Below, piece after piece: positions 51,016 to 60,756 of a stretch of DNA of 64,000 bases. Positions within the stretch are counted from its first letter, which is position 1. Each line of letters starts with the position of its first letter. The position numbers and the translations under genes were made by a program. The notes under the pieces were generated by a model. The model was not told the DNA's origin. It did no database searches and worked only from the letters and a program-made list of their open reading frames with translations. Origin of the DNA: Lachnospiraceae bacterium G11 (GTDB lineage Bacteria; Bacillota; Clostridia; Lachnospirales; Lachnospiraceae); assembly GCA_900103495.1 (NCBI GenBank), contig FMWZ01000005.1, positions 62,001-126,000 of the forward strand, in the 5' to 3' direction.

Positions 51016-52311
51016 ATGGTAGTACAACACAACTTAACAGCAATGAACTCTAACAGAATGCTTGGCATCACAACCAAGACACAGGCTAAGGCAACTGAGA
51101 AGTTATCATCCGGTTACAAGATTAACCGTGCAGCTGATGACGCAGCAGGCTTATCCATTAGTGAGAAGATGCGTAAGCAGATCAGAGGTTTGACACAGGC
51201 TTCAGCAAATGCTCAGGACGGTATCTCAGCAGTTCAGACGGCAGAAGGTGCACTGACAGAAGTGCACGATATGCTTCAGAGAATGAACGAGTTAGCAGTT
51301 AAGGCAGCTAACGGAACCAACTCAGAAGACGACAGAGATTACATCCAGGCAGAAGTTAATCAGCTTGTTACAGAGATTGACCGTGTATCCACAACAACAA
51401 AGTTCAACGAGTCCTATCTTCTTAAAGGTACAAACGGAACTGAGGTTGGAAAGCTTAGTTATAAAGATGCAGCTGCAGCATTGAAGAAAAATGGTTCAAG
51501 CAATAGCGAAGCTGCAAACATCGATGATGCTAAGTTCCAGGCAGGACAGGGCAGTGTAAGTGTTAAGGGTACGGCGCAGTCTGTTGCAACAAATGTTTCT
51601 GGTTCAGATGATACACACGGAACTTATAAGAAAACTCAGGTTGTAGTTAATGGTAAAACGTATACATACATCTCAGATTTTCAGAAAGGTTCCGCAAATG
51701 ATGCTGTAGACTTTGATGCGTTTGTAAAGAGCTACAAAGAAACTAATGACCAGGAAGGAGTTGCAACTGATCTGACAACTCTTGGAAACCTCATCAAGAA
51801 AGATAACATGGCTGACCTTAAGGAAGCTAGTGTTAATCTTGTTAAAGATGGCACTGATAACAAGCTCGAAGTTACCTTCTCAGCTTTCGCAGACCTCAAT
51901 AAGGGCCTCGACGTTAGCCTTCACGTTGGTGCTGATTCCACAAAAGATAACAAGATTGCTCTTACAATCGAGAACTTATCAGCTCGTGGACTTGGTGTTA
52001 ACGGACTTGAAGTTAACGGCAAGAGCTTTGAGAATGCTACAGCTGCTATCGATGTTATCAAAGCAGCTATCCAGAAGGTATCAGAGCAGAGATCTGCACT
52101 CGGTGCTGTTCAGAACAGACTTGAGCATACAATCAACAACCTCGACAACGTAGTTGAGAATACTCAGTCCGCTGAATCTGCAATCCGTGATACAGACATG
52201 GCTAAGCAGATGGTTACCTACTCCAACAACAACATTCTCGCTCAGGCAGGACAGGCAATGTTGGCTCAGTCTAACCAGTCTAATCAGGGAGTTCTTAGCT
52301 TACTTGGCTAA
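51016..52311 (+). CDS. Flagellin 6
   Basis: 431 residues from the ATG at 51016; an upstream in-frame start would read through the leader. It is intermediate between the two blocks: it shares [16 protein letters not shown] and VENTQSAES with flagellins 7-8, but keeps TKTQAKA and ASANAQ of block 1. It alone has IENLSARGLG in place of [10 protein letters not shown], and AQSNQSN near the end. Variable part includes VVVNGKTYTYISDFQKGSA, like flagellin 5. Confidence 0.97.
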   Translation: MVVQHNLTAMNSNRMLGITTKTQAKATEKLSSGYKINRAADDAAGLSISEKMRKQIRGLTQASANAQDGISAVQTAEGALTEVHDMLQRMNELAVKAANGTNSEDDRDYIQAEVNQLVTEIDRVSTTTKFNESYLLKGTNGTEVGKLSYKDAAAALKKNGSSNSEAANIDDAKFQAGQGSVSVKGTAQSVATNVSGSDDTHGTYKKTQVVVNGKTYTYISDFQKGSANDAVDFDAFVKSYKETNDQEGVATDLTTLGNLIKKDNMADLKEASVNLVKDGTDNKLEVTFSAFADLNKGLDVSLHVGADSTKDNKIALTIENLSARGLGVNGLEVNGKSFENATAAIDVIKAAIQKVSEQRSALGAVQNRLEHTINNLDNVVENTQSAESAIRDTDMAKQMVTYSNNNILAQAGQAMLAQSNQSNQGVLSLLG

Positions 52312-52363
52312 TTTGGCCACAGTTAAGTCCCATATTCAAAAGTTTATAAGAAGTGATTTCCAA

Positions 52364-52394
52364 AGAAGGCCCTCCCCGCGTAGGAGGGTCTTCT
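52364..52394 (+). promoter_or_regulatory. Hairpin after flagellin 6
   Basis: 12-bp stem (52364-52375 with 52383-52394, one wobble) without a T tract; a TATAAT at 52414-52419 follows with a poor -35. Confidence 0.5.
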
Positions 52395-52447
52395 CTTATA
52401 CCCCCATATCTTGTATAATAATGTCATAAACATTGGGGGTAAATACA

Positions 52448-54601
52448 ATGAGTGAATTTGGCAGATACACGCTTCTATTCCTGAATGATGAGCATGGATA
52501 CAAACTTCCCAAGGAACTATATGGGGAATATGAGCTTAAGGAAGTCGACCTTACAACAGGGAAGGATAAGCATTATGGTACCCTTTATCCTTTGATGGAT
52601 GCAGTGCGAAGCATAAAGAGCGAGTATCTTGTTATGAATATAAATGGTACTATGCCTGAACTGACGGATGAACTGGTGGAGAAACTGGTTAATCATGAAG
52701 CAGATTATGCTTCGGTTAAGGTATTCTATCGAAACAGAATCCAGGAGTCTTACCGTTCTGTTCATTACGGATATGACTACAGGATGATTCTTTCTATTCT
52801 GAAAAGAGATTTCCCAAAGATTTACGAATTTTATACCAAACGACTAGTTGATACCTATAGCATTTTTAGCTGGGGTGGTATCTTCAGGACTGAAATTGTG
52901 AAGGAAGCCTTGGACTTTACGGCCAAGGTCCTTAAGGTATGTACTACAGTTTTGCCGGATAGATATTCCATTAAGCAAAACCTTTATTGTCAGAACCTGG
53001 CGCCCTATCTTTTCAGCATTTACCTTTCTTATAATGAAGAAAAGTATGTTAACGAGGAATGCGAGAAATTAAAGTTAGAAATGGATAATCCTGATAAGGA
53101 TGATTCTGAGGAACTTTTGAACAAATACAAGGATGCTTCAAGAAGCGAAATTCTTAAGGCTGTTGATGACTACATTAGAGAGCGAGACCTGGAAAAAGCG
53201 GCGCACCTCATTATCCGCATCCTTAAAGACAAGGAAGATATTTACGATATTCGCGATGCGTTTATCCGTTATGAGAAGGAGCGCCGTTACTATAAAGAGA
53301 CCTTTATGGATGACAGAAAGGCAAGAACGGAGTACCTTCGTAAGCCCATAAAGCCGGAAAGCATCGGGATTAAGAATGGAAAGCCCAAGATGCTTGTCTA
53401 TGTTTGGAATTCAATAGGAAACGATTCCAACATACAGGCCTTTGAGGACTTCGGATTCGAGGTATCTACGGTGCAGATGCCTTTTAATATAATGAATTAC
53501 TCAGAGGAACTGGTAGACCAGATAAACGTTCACATGGACAAGAACGATTTTGACTTGGCCTACAGTCTTAATTGCAATCCGGCCGTGGCGGAAGCCTGTT
53601 ACATTCACGACACACCGTACATTGGCTGGTGCTACGATTCACCATCCTATACCGGCTCACATTGGTACTTACATTATCCAACTACTCATGTTTTTGCATT
53701 TGACAGTTCTGACGCGGAAAACTATCAGAAAGGTGGAATCAAGCAGGCGTATTATCTTCCTTTGGCAGCTAATCTAAAGGCTTATGACAAGGTGATTCCA
53801 AAGGGAGACGATTTTACTAAGTTCGCCGCAGATATTTCCTTTATCGGCTCCTTGTATGACACGCCGCTTCCGGAGGCTATGGGATATCTAAACGATTACC
53901 AGAAGGGTTATATCAACGCACTTCTTGATAACCAGATGGATGTTTACGGCCACAGTTTCTATGCGGAAATTGTTTCCGGCAAAATGACCAAGTGGCTTGA
54001 TAACGAGGACTTCAACCGCCTTATAAATTGGGACAAAAGTAAGCGCGATGAAGAGATACCTTCTGATATAAAGGAAGTTAATCCCGGTACCCTTAATCTG
54101 ATTCTTAATAAACAGGTAACTAATAAAGAAAGGCTCCTTTTGCTGAATCTTCTTGCAGCTCATCATGAGGTAAAGCTTTACTCATATAAAGAAAACCCTG
54201 CATTAAAGGGCCTCAAGTTCTGCGGAACTGCGAATTACTACACAGAAGCGCCCAAGATTTTCAGACTTTCAAAGTTAAACCTCAATGCTACTTTAAGGTC
54301 AATTCGAAACGGCATTCCCCTCAGATGTATTGATATCATGGGTTGCCATGGAGCTTTGCTTACCAACTATCAGAAAGATTTCGATGATCATTTCGTGGAT
54401 GGTCAAAACGTAATCTTCTACACATCTGCAGAGGAAGCTTTGGAGAAAGCCAACTTCTACTTAAGCCATGAGACCGAAAGACAAAAAATAGCTGATGCCG
54501 GCTATGAGACCATAAAGGAATACTATGACTATCCGGTAAAGATTAAAGAAATGTTTACCATGTCGGGATTGGAATATCTGATTCCGAAGAAATCACGTTA
54601 G
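52448..54601 (+). CDS. CgeB/DUF3880-type glycosyltransferase, probable flagellin glycosylation
   Basis: 717 residues from ATG 52448 (GGGGG upstream). An N-terminal domain of about 300 residues (FGRYTLLFLNDEHGYKLPKELYGEY, mostly helical) precedes a GT-B-like half: MLVYVWNSIGNDSNIQAFEDFGFEV, then DTPYIGWCYDSPSYTGSHWYLH, ADISFIGSLYD, and the acceptor/donor end KLNLNATLRSIRNGIPLRCIDIMGCHGALLTNY, as in DUF3880 plus Glyco_trans_1_2 proteins. Its place inside the flagellin cluster suggests it modifies flagellin; substrate unknown. No signal peptide. Confidence 0.85.
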   Translation: MSEFGRYTLLFLNDEHGYKLPKELYGEYELKEVDLTTGKDKHYGTLYPLMDAVRSIKSEYLVMNINGTMPELTDELVEKLVNHEADYASVKVFYRNRIQESYRSVHYGYDYRMILSILKRDFPKIYEFYTKRLVDTYSIFSWGGIFRTEIVKEALDFTAKVLKVCTTVLPDRYSIKQNLYCQNLAPYLFSIYLSYNEEKYVNEECEKLKLEMDNPDKDDSEELLNKYKDASRSEILKAVDDYIRERDLEKAAHLIIRILKDKEDIYDIRDAFIRYEKERRYYKETFMDDRKARTEYLRKPIKPESIGIKNGKPKMLVYVWNSIGNDSNIQAFEDFGFEVSTVQMPFNIMNYSEELVDQINVHMDKNDFDLAYSLNCNPAVAEACYIHDTPYIGWCYDSPSYTGSHWYLHYPTTHVFAFDSSDAENYQKGGIKQAYYLPLAANLKAYDKVIPKGDDFTKFAADISFIGSLYDTPLPEAMGYLNDYQKGYINALLDNQMDVYGHSFYAEIVSGKMTKWLDNEDFNRLINWDKSKRDEEIPSDIKEVNPGTLNLILNKQVTNKERLLLLNLLAAHHEVKLYSYKENPALKGLKFCGTANYYTEAPKIFRLSKLNLNATLRSIRNGIPLRCIDIMGCHGALLTNYQKDFDDHFVDGQNVIFYTSAEEALEKANFYLSHETERQKIADAGYETIKEYYDYPVKIKEMFTMSGLEYLIPKKSR

Positions 54602-54616
54602 GCGAAGGAGGCAGCA

Positions 54617-55813
54617 ATGAACGTTTTATATATTCATACGAATGAAGAACGTGACAAAGAGATATTTGTCGCCTTTGCGGGAACTGATTCGGTAATCTCT
54701 GAGTACACAGCACCAAGACCGGAAGAAGCCAATGAAAGCTACGCTCCCGGACTTTTGAAAGCCATGGAGGAAAGCGGAGCGGATGTGGTTTTTGCCACGG
54801 GATACTTTCCTATTGTAAGCATTGCCTGTGAGGCGATGAAGAAGAAATATATTGCTTATTGTCAAAGACCCTACAATCCAAGCCTGTATTCCTGTACTTT
54901 GGTGAACGAGGCCAATGTGGTTTTTGTACCTGATTATACGGTTTACGAGAACTTCAACAGAGAGGGCTTTACTAACGTTTTGTTTATGCCTTTGGGTGTG
55001 GCTGAGGAAGCCATCGCTGCAGATGTGACTGAAGAGGACAGCGAGGGCGAAGAGGGGATTGACCTTACCATTACCCAGAATGTGGCCACAAGAGATTCTC
55101 TGCCCTTTAATCTTCTGGCAGCAGCAAGTCCCCTTAAAGATTCCACTAAAGGCTATCTTGAAGGCTGCATCGCATGCAGGCATCAGATTAGAGGCTTGCC
55201 ATCAATGTATCAATATCTGCCTCCTTATATTAAAGAAGATATAGGAGCTAACATTAAGATGGATTTGGCCTCCGACAGTGTTGAGACTGCGGCGTCATAT
55301 TTTGACAACAGATCATTTAATGACTTGGTAACTGTTGCTGATCGGGACATCCATTTTGGAACTTTGTTCAAAAATGACCATTTCAGGAAAATAAGAATAT
55401 ACGGGAACTATTCAGGTTATGTAGACAAGACAAGTGATGAGGAGGATAGAAAGTGGGATATTTCCTCAAGCCCTTCACTGGCTCGTGGCCCTGAATTTGC
55501 TTCTGCAGTCCGTAAAAGCAAGATTAATCTCATTATCCCTCACCGCAACTGGATAAGCGGTATTTCGGGACGGACCTTTGACACATTTGCTGCCGGTGGA
55601 TTTGTTATGAGTCCTGTTATGGGAGATATAGCCGGTTTATTTGAAACCATGAAAGAGGCATTATATGTTGATGAGTTTAATATGGCAAGCAGAAGTGTGT
55701 ACTATAAGAACCACCCCACAGAGCGCGTGGAGATAGTAAATTCAATACTTTCTGAACTAAGAGCCAATCACACATATCTCTGTAGAATTGAAGGAATGTT
55801 TGCAAATATCTAA
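54617..55813 (+). CDS. Second CgeB/DUF3880-like glycosyltransferase, shorter
   Basis: 398 residues, 15 bases after the first transferase gene with AAGGAGGCAGCA before the ATG, so they form a pair. GT-B-like: ADVVFATGYFPIVSIACEAMKKKYIAYCQRPYNPSLYS, VFVPDYTVYENFNREGF, KSKINLIIPHRNWISGISGRTFDTFAAGGFVMSPVMGDI. It has the layout of the C-terminal half of the preceding protein and lacks its N-terminal domain. Likely acts in the same glycan pathway; specificity not readable. Confidence 0.78.
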   Translation: MNVLYIHTNEERDKEIFVAFAGTDSVISEYTAPRPEEANESYAPGLLKAMEESGADVVFATGYFPIVSIACEAMKKKYIAYCQRPYNPSLYSCTLVNEANVVFVPDYTVYENFNREGFTNVLFMPLGVAEEAIAADVTEEDSEGEEGIDLTITQNVATRDSLPFNLLAAASPLKDSTKGYLEGCIACRHQIRGLPSMYQYLPPYIKEDIGANIKMDLASDSVETAASYFDNRSFNDLVTVADRDIHFGTLFKNDHFRKIRIYGNYSGYVDKTSDEEDRKWDISSSPSLARGPEFASAVRKSKINLIIPHRNWISGISGRTFDTFAAGGFVMSPVMGDIAGLFETMKEALYVDEFNMASRSVYYKNHPTERVEIVNSILSELRANHTYLCRIEGMFANI

Positions 55814-55842
55814 AAATTTGTTAAAAAATTTCTTTAAAGGGG

Positions 55843-55869
55843 TAAAGTATTAAAAAAAGCATCCGATAT
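55843..55869 (+). promoter_or_regulatory. Sigma-28 promoter of flagellin 7
   Basis: TAAA (55843-55846), 15 bases, TCCGATAT (55862-55869). Confidence 0.92.
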
Positions 55870-55933
55870 AGGTTATAGAAAGTTAAGTTACATAACTTGT
55901 AACACATGTAAAAGTAAACATGACAAGCAAACC

Positions 55934-55960
55934 GGCAGGATGCCAACAGGCACGGACGCC
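55934..55960 (+). promoter_or_regulatory. Two GGA stem-loops, flagellin 7
   Basis: GGCA-GGA-TGCC (55934-55944) and GGC-ACGGAC-GCC (55949-55960). Stems are shorter than in block 1, but two GGA loops stand in series before the AAGGAGG site. Confidence 0.65.
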
Positions 55961-55985
55961 ATTTCACATTTAAGGAGGAAATCAC

Positions 55986-57299
55986 ATGGTAGTACAGCAT
56001 AACTTAACAGCAATGAACTCAAACAGAATGCTCGGCATTACAACAAAGTCTCAGGCAAAAGCAACTGAGAAGCTCTCATCCGGTTACAAGATTAACCGTG
56101 CAGCAGATGACGCAGCAGGATTATCAATAAGTGAGAAGATGCGTAAGCAGATTAGAGGTCTTACACAGGCATCATCAAATGCACAGGATGGTATCTCAGC
56201 AGTACAGACAGCAGAAGGTGCTTTAACAGAAGTACATGATATGCTTCAGAGAATGAACGAACTTGCAGTTAAAGCAGCAAACGGTACAAACTCTGAAGAT
56301 GACAGAGCATATATCCAGGCTGAGGTTGACCAGCTCGTAACTGAGATTGACCGTGTATCCACAACCACAAAGTTCAACGAGACATATCTCTTAAAGGGTG
56401 ATCATGGTGATGGAACAGGTACGCTTTCTTTCACAACCGCAGATACAAACCTTGCTTCAAAGATTGGTGGAACAGATTTACAGTTTGATGCAGATGGCGT
56501 AGCAACAGCTGCTATTGCAACCGTTGAATCTACGACTACTAGTATTGAAGTCGCAACAAGCTTTCCAGCAGGCGATCCCAGTTCAGATGTTACCTCTGTG
56601 TCACGGCAGGTAGACCTTGTGTCGGCTAATACGATTGCAGTGACTGCAGCGGACGGAACAACCGTAACAAATTTTAAGTTATATGAAGGTGCAACAGATG
56701 AGGCTCTTAAGGCTCATGGTATTCTCGATGCTCAGGGCAAACCCGTAGCTGGAACCCAGGTATTTACCAGTAAAGAAAGTTTCTTAAAGGCTGTTCAGAC
56801 AGCAGCAAATGAAACAGGTTCAGGAGATGTAAAGAGCGTTAAGATTGATGGTACAACATTAACGATTACCGCTTTTGCTGACCTTAATAAGGGCCTTGAT
56901 ATCAGCCTCCATGTTGGTGCTGACTCAACCAAGGACAACAAGATTGGACTTACAATCGAGATGATGTCAGCTCGTGGTCTTGGAATTAACGGAATCAAGG
57001 TTGATGGAGCTACAGATGCAAATGCAACAGCATCAATCGATGTAATCAAAGCAGCAATCCAGAAAGTATCAGAGCAGAGATCTGCACTCGGTGCTGTTCA
57101 GAACAGACTTGAGCATACAATTGCCAACCTCGATAACATCGTTGAGAACACCCAGTCTGCTGAATCTGCTATCCGTGATACAGATATGGCTACCCAGATG
57201 GTTGCTTATTCCAACAACAACATCCTCGCTCAGGCAGGCCAGGCAATGCTGGCACAGGCTAACCAGTCTAACCAGGGAGTTATGTCACTCCTTCAGTAA
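55986..57299 (+). CDS. Flagellin 7
   Basis: 437 residues. Block 2 marks: [38 protein letters not shown] and LGINGIKVDGAT. Variable part: TADTNLASKIGGTDLQFDADGVATAAIATVES, then a Val/Ser-rich stretch and FKLYEGATDEALKAHG, which resembles flagellin 1 (YKLYKGATDEQLKAS). Ends TQMVAYS...VMSLLQ. Confidence 0.97.
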   Translation: MVVQHNLTAMNSNRMLGITTKSQAKATEKLSSGYKINRAADDAAGLSISEKMRKQIRGLTQASSNAQDGISAVQTAEGALTEVHDMLQRMNELAVKAANGTNSEDDRAYIQAEVDQLVTEIDRVSTTTKFNETYLLKGDHGDGTGTLSFTTADTNLASKIGGTDLQFDADGVATAAIATVESTTTSIEVATSFPAGDPSSDVTSVSRQVDLVSANTIAVTAADGTTVTNFKLYEGATDEALKAHGILDAQGKPVAGTQVFTSKESFLKAVQTAANETGSGDVKSVKIDGTTLTITAFADLNKGLDISLHVGADSTKDNKIGLTIEMMSARGLGINGIKVDGATDANATASIDVIKAAIQKVSEQRSALGAVQNRLEHTIANLDNIVENTQSAESAIRDTDMATQMVAYSNNNILAQAGQAMLAQANQSNQGVMSLLQ

Positions 57300-57354
57300 T
57301 GTGACAATCAGAGGTATTCCCCAACTGTCACATAATACATTCCTAAGTATGAAT

Positions 57355-57392
57355 AGGGCGCCGGGATTTACCTCCCAGGCGCCCTTATTTTA
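57355..57392 (+). terminator. Terminator of flagellin 7
   Basis: GC-rich stem AGGGCGCC.../...GGCGCCCT (57355-57385) then TTATTTT. Near-identical after flagellin 8. Confidence 0.85.
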
Positions 57393-57430
57393 TGGTAAAA
57401 TATAAATACAAAAATAGTTCTAATTGGGGG

Positions 57431-57457
57431 TTAAGTTTCTACAATTCTGTCCGATAT
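57431..57457 (+). promoter_or_regulatory. Sigma-28 promoter of flagellin 8
   Basis: TTAA (57431-57434), 15 bases, TCCGATAT (57450-57457). Confidence 0.9.
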
Positions 57458-57508
57458 ATGTATTAGATGAGTTAAATAACTCGAAATGCTAATAAGAAAA
57501 ATAAAACG

Positions 57509-57535
57509 GGCAGGATGCCAACGGGCACGGAAGCC
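57509..57535 (+). promoter_or_regulatory. Two GGA stem-loops, flagellin 8
   Basis: GGCA-GGA-TGCC (57509-57519) and GGC-ACGGAA-GCC (57524-57535), same layout as flagellin 7 with small changes. Confidence 0.65.
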
Positions 57536-57561
57536 GCTTTCAAATTAAAGGAGGAAATCAC

Positions 57562-58878
57562 ATGGTAGTACAGCACAACTTAACAGCAATGAACTCAAAC
57601 AGAATGCTCGGCATTACAACAAAGTCTCAGGCAAAAGCAACTGAGAAGCTCTCATCCGGTTACAAGATTAACCGTGCAGCTGATGACGCAGCAGGATTAT
57701 CAATAAGTGAGAAGATGCGTAAGCAGATTAGAGGTCTTACACAGGCTTCCTCAAACGCGCAGGACGGTATCTCAGCAGTACAGACCGCAGAAGGTGCATT
57801 AACAGAAGTACATGATATGCTTCAGAGAATGAACGAGCTTGCAGTTAAAGCAGCAAACGGAACAAACTCCGAAGACGACAGAGCATACATCCAGGCTGAG
57901 GTAGACCAGCTCGTAACTGAGATCGACCGTGTATCCACAACCACAAAGTTCAACGAGACATATCTCTTAAAGGGTGATCACGGTGATGGAACAGGAACCC
58001 TTAGCTATATGAGTGCAGCAAAAGCTTTGGATAGCACTGCAACTGACGATTTGGCGTTCGATAGAGATGGATTAAAAACTATTACAGGAACTGGAGCAGC
58101 TAATGATACACCCGTTGCTGTCGCAACAACCGGAATAACAGAAACTCCCGGTTCCGGAAGCGGAACCGCACAAGAAAGTACTTATGACCTTGCTGGAGTT
58201 AAAGTTGGTGCCAATACATATTATTTAGTGTCGGACTTTAAGGTTGGTAATGATACCAATGGAAAAGCTTATTCAACAACTCTTCAGAATGTTGTAGATG
58301 GACTAGATACAAAAGATGCTACAGCAACAAATAAATATTTTGGAAGCGTAGACGAACTTGAAGCAGCTATTAAAGCAGATATGAAGGGCGAATTTAAGTC
58401 CTTAAAGATTACTAAGGGCAATGATGGCAACCTTACAGCCGATATTGCTGCTTTCGCAGACCTTAATAAGGGCCTTGACATCAGCCTTCACGTTGGTGCT
58501 GATTCAACAAAGGATAACAAGATTGGACTTACAATCGAAATGATGTCAGCTCGCGGCCTTGGAATCAACGGAATTAAGGTTGATGGTGCGACAGATAAGG
58601 ATGCTACAGCATCAATCGACGTAATCAAAGCAGCGATCCAGAAAGTATCCGAACAGAGATCTGCACTCGGTGCTGTTCAGAACAGACTTGAGCATACAAT
58701 TGCCAACCTTGATAACATCGTTGAGAACACCCAGTCTGCTGAATCTGCTATCCGTGATACAGATATGGCTACTCAGATGGTTCAGTACTCCAACAACAAC
58801 ATCCTTGCTCAGGCAGGCCAGGCAATGTTGGCACAGGCTAACCAGTCTAACCAGGGAGTTATGTCACTCCTCCAGTAA
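57562..58878 (+). CDS. Flagellin 8
   Basis: 438 residues. N-terminal 145 residues are the same as in flagellin 7 apart from the variable region that follows [12 protein letters not shown]. Variable part includes TPGSGSGTAQESTYDLAGVKVGANTYYLVSDFKVGND. Ends TQMVQYS...VMSLLQ. A recent duplicate of flagellin 7 with a replaced surface domain, as judged by the near-identical flanks on both sides. Confidence 0.97.
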   Translation: MVVQHNLTAMNSNRMLGITTKSQAKATEKLSSGYKINRAADDAAGLSISEKMRKQIRGLTQASSNAQDGISAVQTAEGALTEVHDMLQRMNELAVKAANGTNSEDDRAYIQAEVDQLVTEIDRVSTTTKFNETYLLKGDHGDGTGTLSYMSAAKALDSTATDDLAFDRDGLKTITGTGAANDTPVAVATTGITETPGSGSGTAQESTYDLAGVKVGANTYYLVSDFKVGNDTNGKAYSTTLQNVVDGLDTKDATATNKYFGSVDELEAAIKADMKGEFKSLKITKGNDGNLTADIAAFADLNKGLDISLHVGADSTKDNKIGLTIEMMSARGLGINGIKVDGATDKDATASIDVIKAAIQKVSEQRSALGAVQNRLEHTIANLDNIVENTQSAESAIRDTDMATQMVQYSNNNILAQAGQAMLAQANQSNQGVMSLLQ

Positions 58879-58933
58879 TGTGACAATCAGGGACATTCCC
58901 CAACTGTCACATAATACCTTCCTAAGTATGAAT

Positions 58934-58971
58934 AGGGCGCCGGGATTTACATCCCAGGCGCCCTTATTTTT
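58934..58971 (+). terminator. Terminator of flagellin 8
   Basis: Stem 58934-58964 followed by TTATTTTT; nearly the same as the flagellin 7 terminator. Confidence 0.85.
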
Positions 58972-58980
58972 GCTACCCGG

Positions 58981-59007
58981 TTAAGATTCTGGGATTTTTG
59001 CCGATAT
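58981..59007 (+). promoter_or_regulatory. Sigma-28 promoter of flagellin 9
   Basis: TTAA (58981-58984), 15 bases, GCCGATAT (59000-59007). Leader of only about 45 nt without a GGA stem-loop. Confidence 0.9.
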
Positions 59008-59058
59008 TCTATTTAGGAAAACAGTTTAAAAAACAACGAAATCTTTGGAGGGAATCAA

Positions 59059-60381
59059 ATGGTAGTTCAGCACAACTTAACCGCAATGAATTCAAATAGA
59101 ATGCTTGGCGTAACAACAAAGAGTCAGGCTAAAGCAACTGAGAAGCTTTCATCCGGTTACAAGATTAACCGAGCAGCAGACGATGCAGCAGGATTATCAA
59201 TAAGTGAGAAGATGCGTAAGCAGATCAGGGGACTTACACAAGCTTCATCCAATGCACAGGACGGTATCTCGGCAGTTCAAACAGCTGAGGGTGCATTAAC
59301 AGAAGTTCATGATATGCTCCAGAGAATGAACGAGCTTGCGGTAAAAGCAGCAAATGGAACAAACTCCAAAGACGACAGAGACTATATCCAGGCTGAGGTT
59401 GACCAGCTTGTTACAGAGATTGATCGTGTATCCACAACCACAAAGTTTAACGAGACATATCTTTTAAAAGGTGATCACGGTGATGGAACAGGAACATTAA
59501 GTTTCCTTGAGGCTTCTAAAGCTGTGGACTCTTCAAACGATACCGATATTTTTGATGGGAATGGGGAGAAGACATTAGATGTGTTTCATGCGGATTTACC
59601 TCAGGATGTTGATAATTTGGGCTTATATGTTACACCTATAGTTGAGCCTGCGGGATCGGGAACTGGGTCACAGCAAGTTAGCAGCTTTCGATGGAATGCG
59701 ATAAGCATAGGGGATGTGCATTATACCCTGCTGTATGATTTTAAGGTTGGACACGACACATCCGGAGTAGAATATGGAACTACCATTGATGATGTAAAGA
59801 AAGCCTTTGATGACGCATTTGGCGATGAGCGTGAAAAATATATTACCAATCTTTCCGAACTGGAAAAAGAAATAAAAAATGACAGTAATGGCAATTTTAA
59901 AAGTGTTAGGGTTGAGTTGAAAGATGATATTAATTATTGTGTTAAAATCACAGCTTTCTCAGATCTTAACAAAGGCCTTGATATCAGCCTCCATGTCGGT
60001 GCCGATTCCACAAAGGACAACAAGATTGGCCTTACAATCGAGATGATGTCAGCTCGTGGTCTTGGGGTTAACGGATTAAGAGTTGATGGAGCTACTGCAG
60101 ACAACGCAACAGCATCAATCGATACCATCAAAGCTGCTATTCAGAAAGTATCTGAGCAGAGATCCGCACTCGGTGCTGTTCAGAACAGACTTGAGCATAC
60201 AATTGCAAACCTCGACAACATCGTTGAGAACACCCAGTCCGCTGAATCAGCTATCCGTGATACAGATATGGCTACTCAGATGGTTGCTTACTCCAACAAT
60301 AACATCCTTGCTCAGGCAGGCCAGGCAATGCTCGCCCAGGCCAACCAGTCCAACCAGGGCGTTCTTAGCTTACTTGGCTAA
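59059..60381 (+). CDS. Flagellin 9
   Basis: 440 residues, the longest. Block 2 marks [15 protein letters not shown] and [12 protein letters not shown], but MLGVTTK in place of [17 protein letters not shown] as in block 1, and LSLLG at the end. The variable part ([37 protein letters not shown] and VKITAFSDL) is unlike the others and richer in aromatic and acidic residues and rarer codons. The ribosome binding site is TTTGGAGGGAATCAA, not the AAGGAGG of the rest. Confidence 0.96.
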   Translation: MVVQHNLTAMNSNRMLGVTTKSQAKATEKLSSGYKINRAADDAAGLSISEKMRKQIRGLTQASSNAQDGISAVQTAEGALTEVHDMLQRMNELAVKAANGTNSKDDRDYIQAEVDQLVTEIDRVSTTTKFNETYLLKGDHGDGTGTLSFLEASKAVDSSNDTDIFDGNGEKTLDVFHADLPQDVDNLGLYVTPIVEPAGSGTGSQQVSSFRWNAISIGDVHYTLLYDFKVGHDTSGVEYGTTIDDVKKAFDDAFGDEREKYITNLSELEKEIKNDSNGNFKSVRVELKDDINYCVKITAFSDLNKGLDISLHVGADSTKDNKIGLTIEMMSARGLGVNGLRVDGATADNATASIDTIKAAIQKVSEQRSALGAVQNRLEHTIANLDNIVENTQSAESAIRDTDMATQMVAYSNNNILAQAGQAMLAQANQSNQGVLSLLG

Positions 60382-60475
60382 TCTAACACAAGTTAGTATT
60401 CTTGCAACAAGCTACTTGTAAGAAAGCAGATACGGACTATAGGCTGACAATAAAGAGCCAGTGGAAGTGATTTAA

Positions 60476-60508
60476 AGGGCGTCCGGGATTAATCCCGGGC
60501 GCCCTATT
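60476..60508 (+). terminator. Terminator of flagellin 9, copy 1 of a 26-bp repeat
   Basis: 15-bp stem AGGGCGTCCGGGATT with its complement (60476-60505, one wobble), then ATTATTTG. The first 26 bases recur exactly at 61575-61600. An outer pair GACTATAG/CTATAGTC (60434-60441, 60514-60521) encloses it. Confidence 0.85.
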
Positions 60509-60720
60509 ATTTGCTATAGTCACTGCTTTTTGGCTAATTGAGACTTCTCAACTCATAAGCGTCATTTGAATTGTTAAATCTTTATAAAAATAATGGACAT
60601 AACTTGAATTCACACATGCCATATGTTAGCATTTATACATAGGTTATTTCACGTGGCGTTCAGCCAATGACGGCAACCAAGTCTGGTTCCTGATGAAATC
60701 CCTAAGAAAAAACAAATAAA

Positions 60721-60742
60721 GGGAGCATCAGGAAATGCTCCC
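60721..60742 (+). promoter_or_regulatory. GGA stem-loop upstream of the Rpn gene
   Basis: Perfect 8-bp stem GGGAGCAT/ATGCTCCC with loop CAGGAA, five bases before the ATAGGAG ribosome binding site. Same form as the flagellin CsrA sites. Confidence 0.55.
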
Positions 60743-60756
60743 GGAATAGGAGCATT

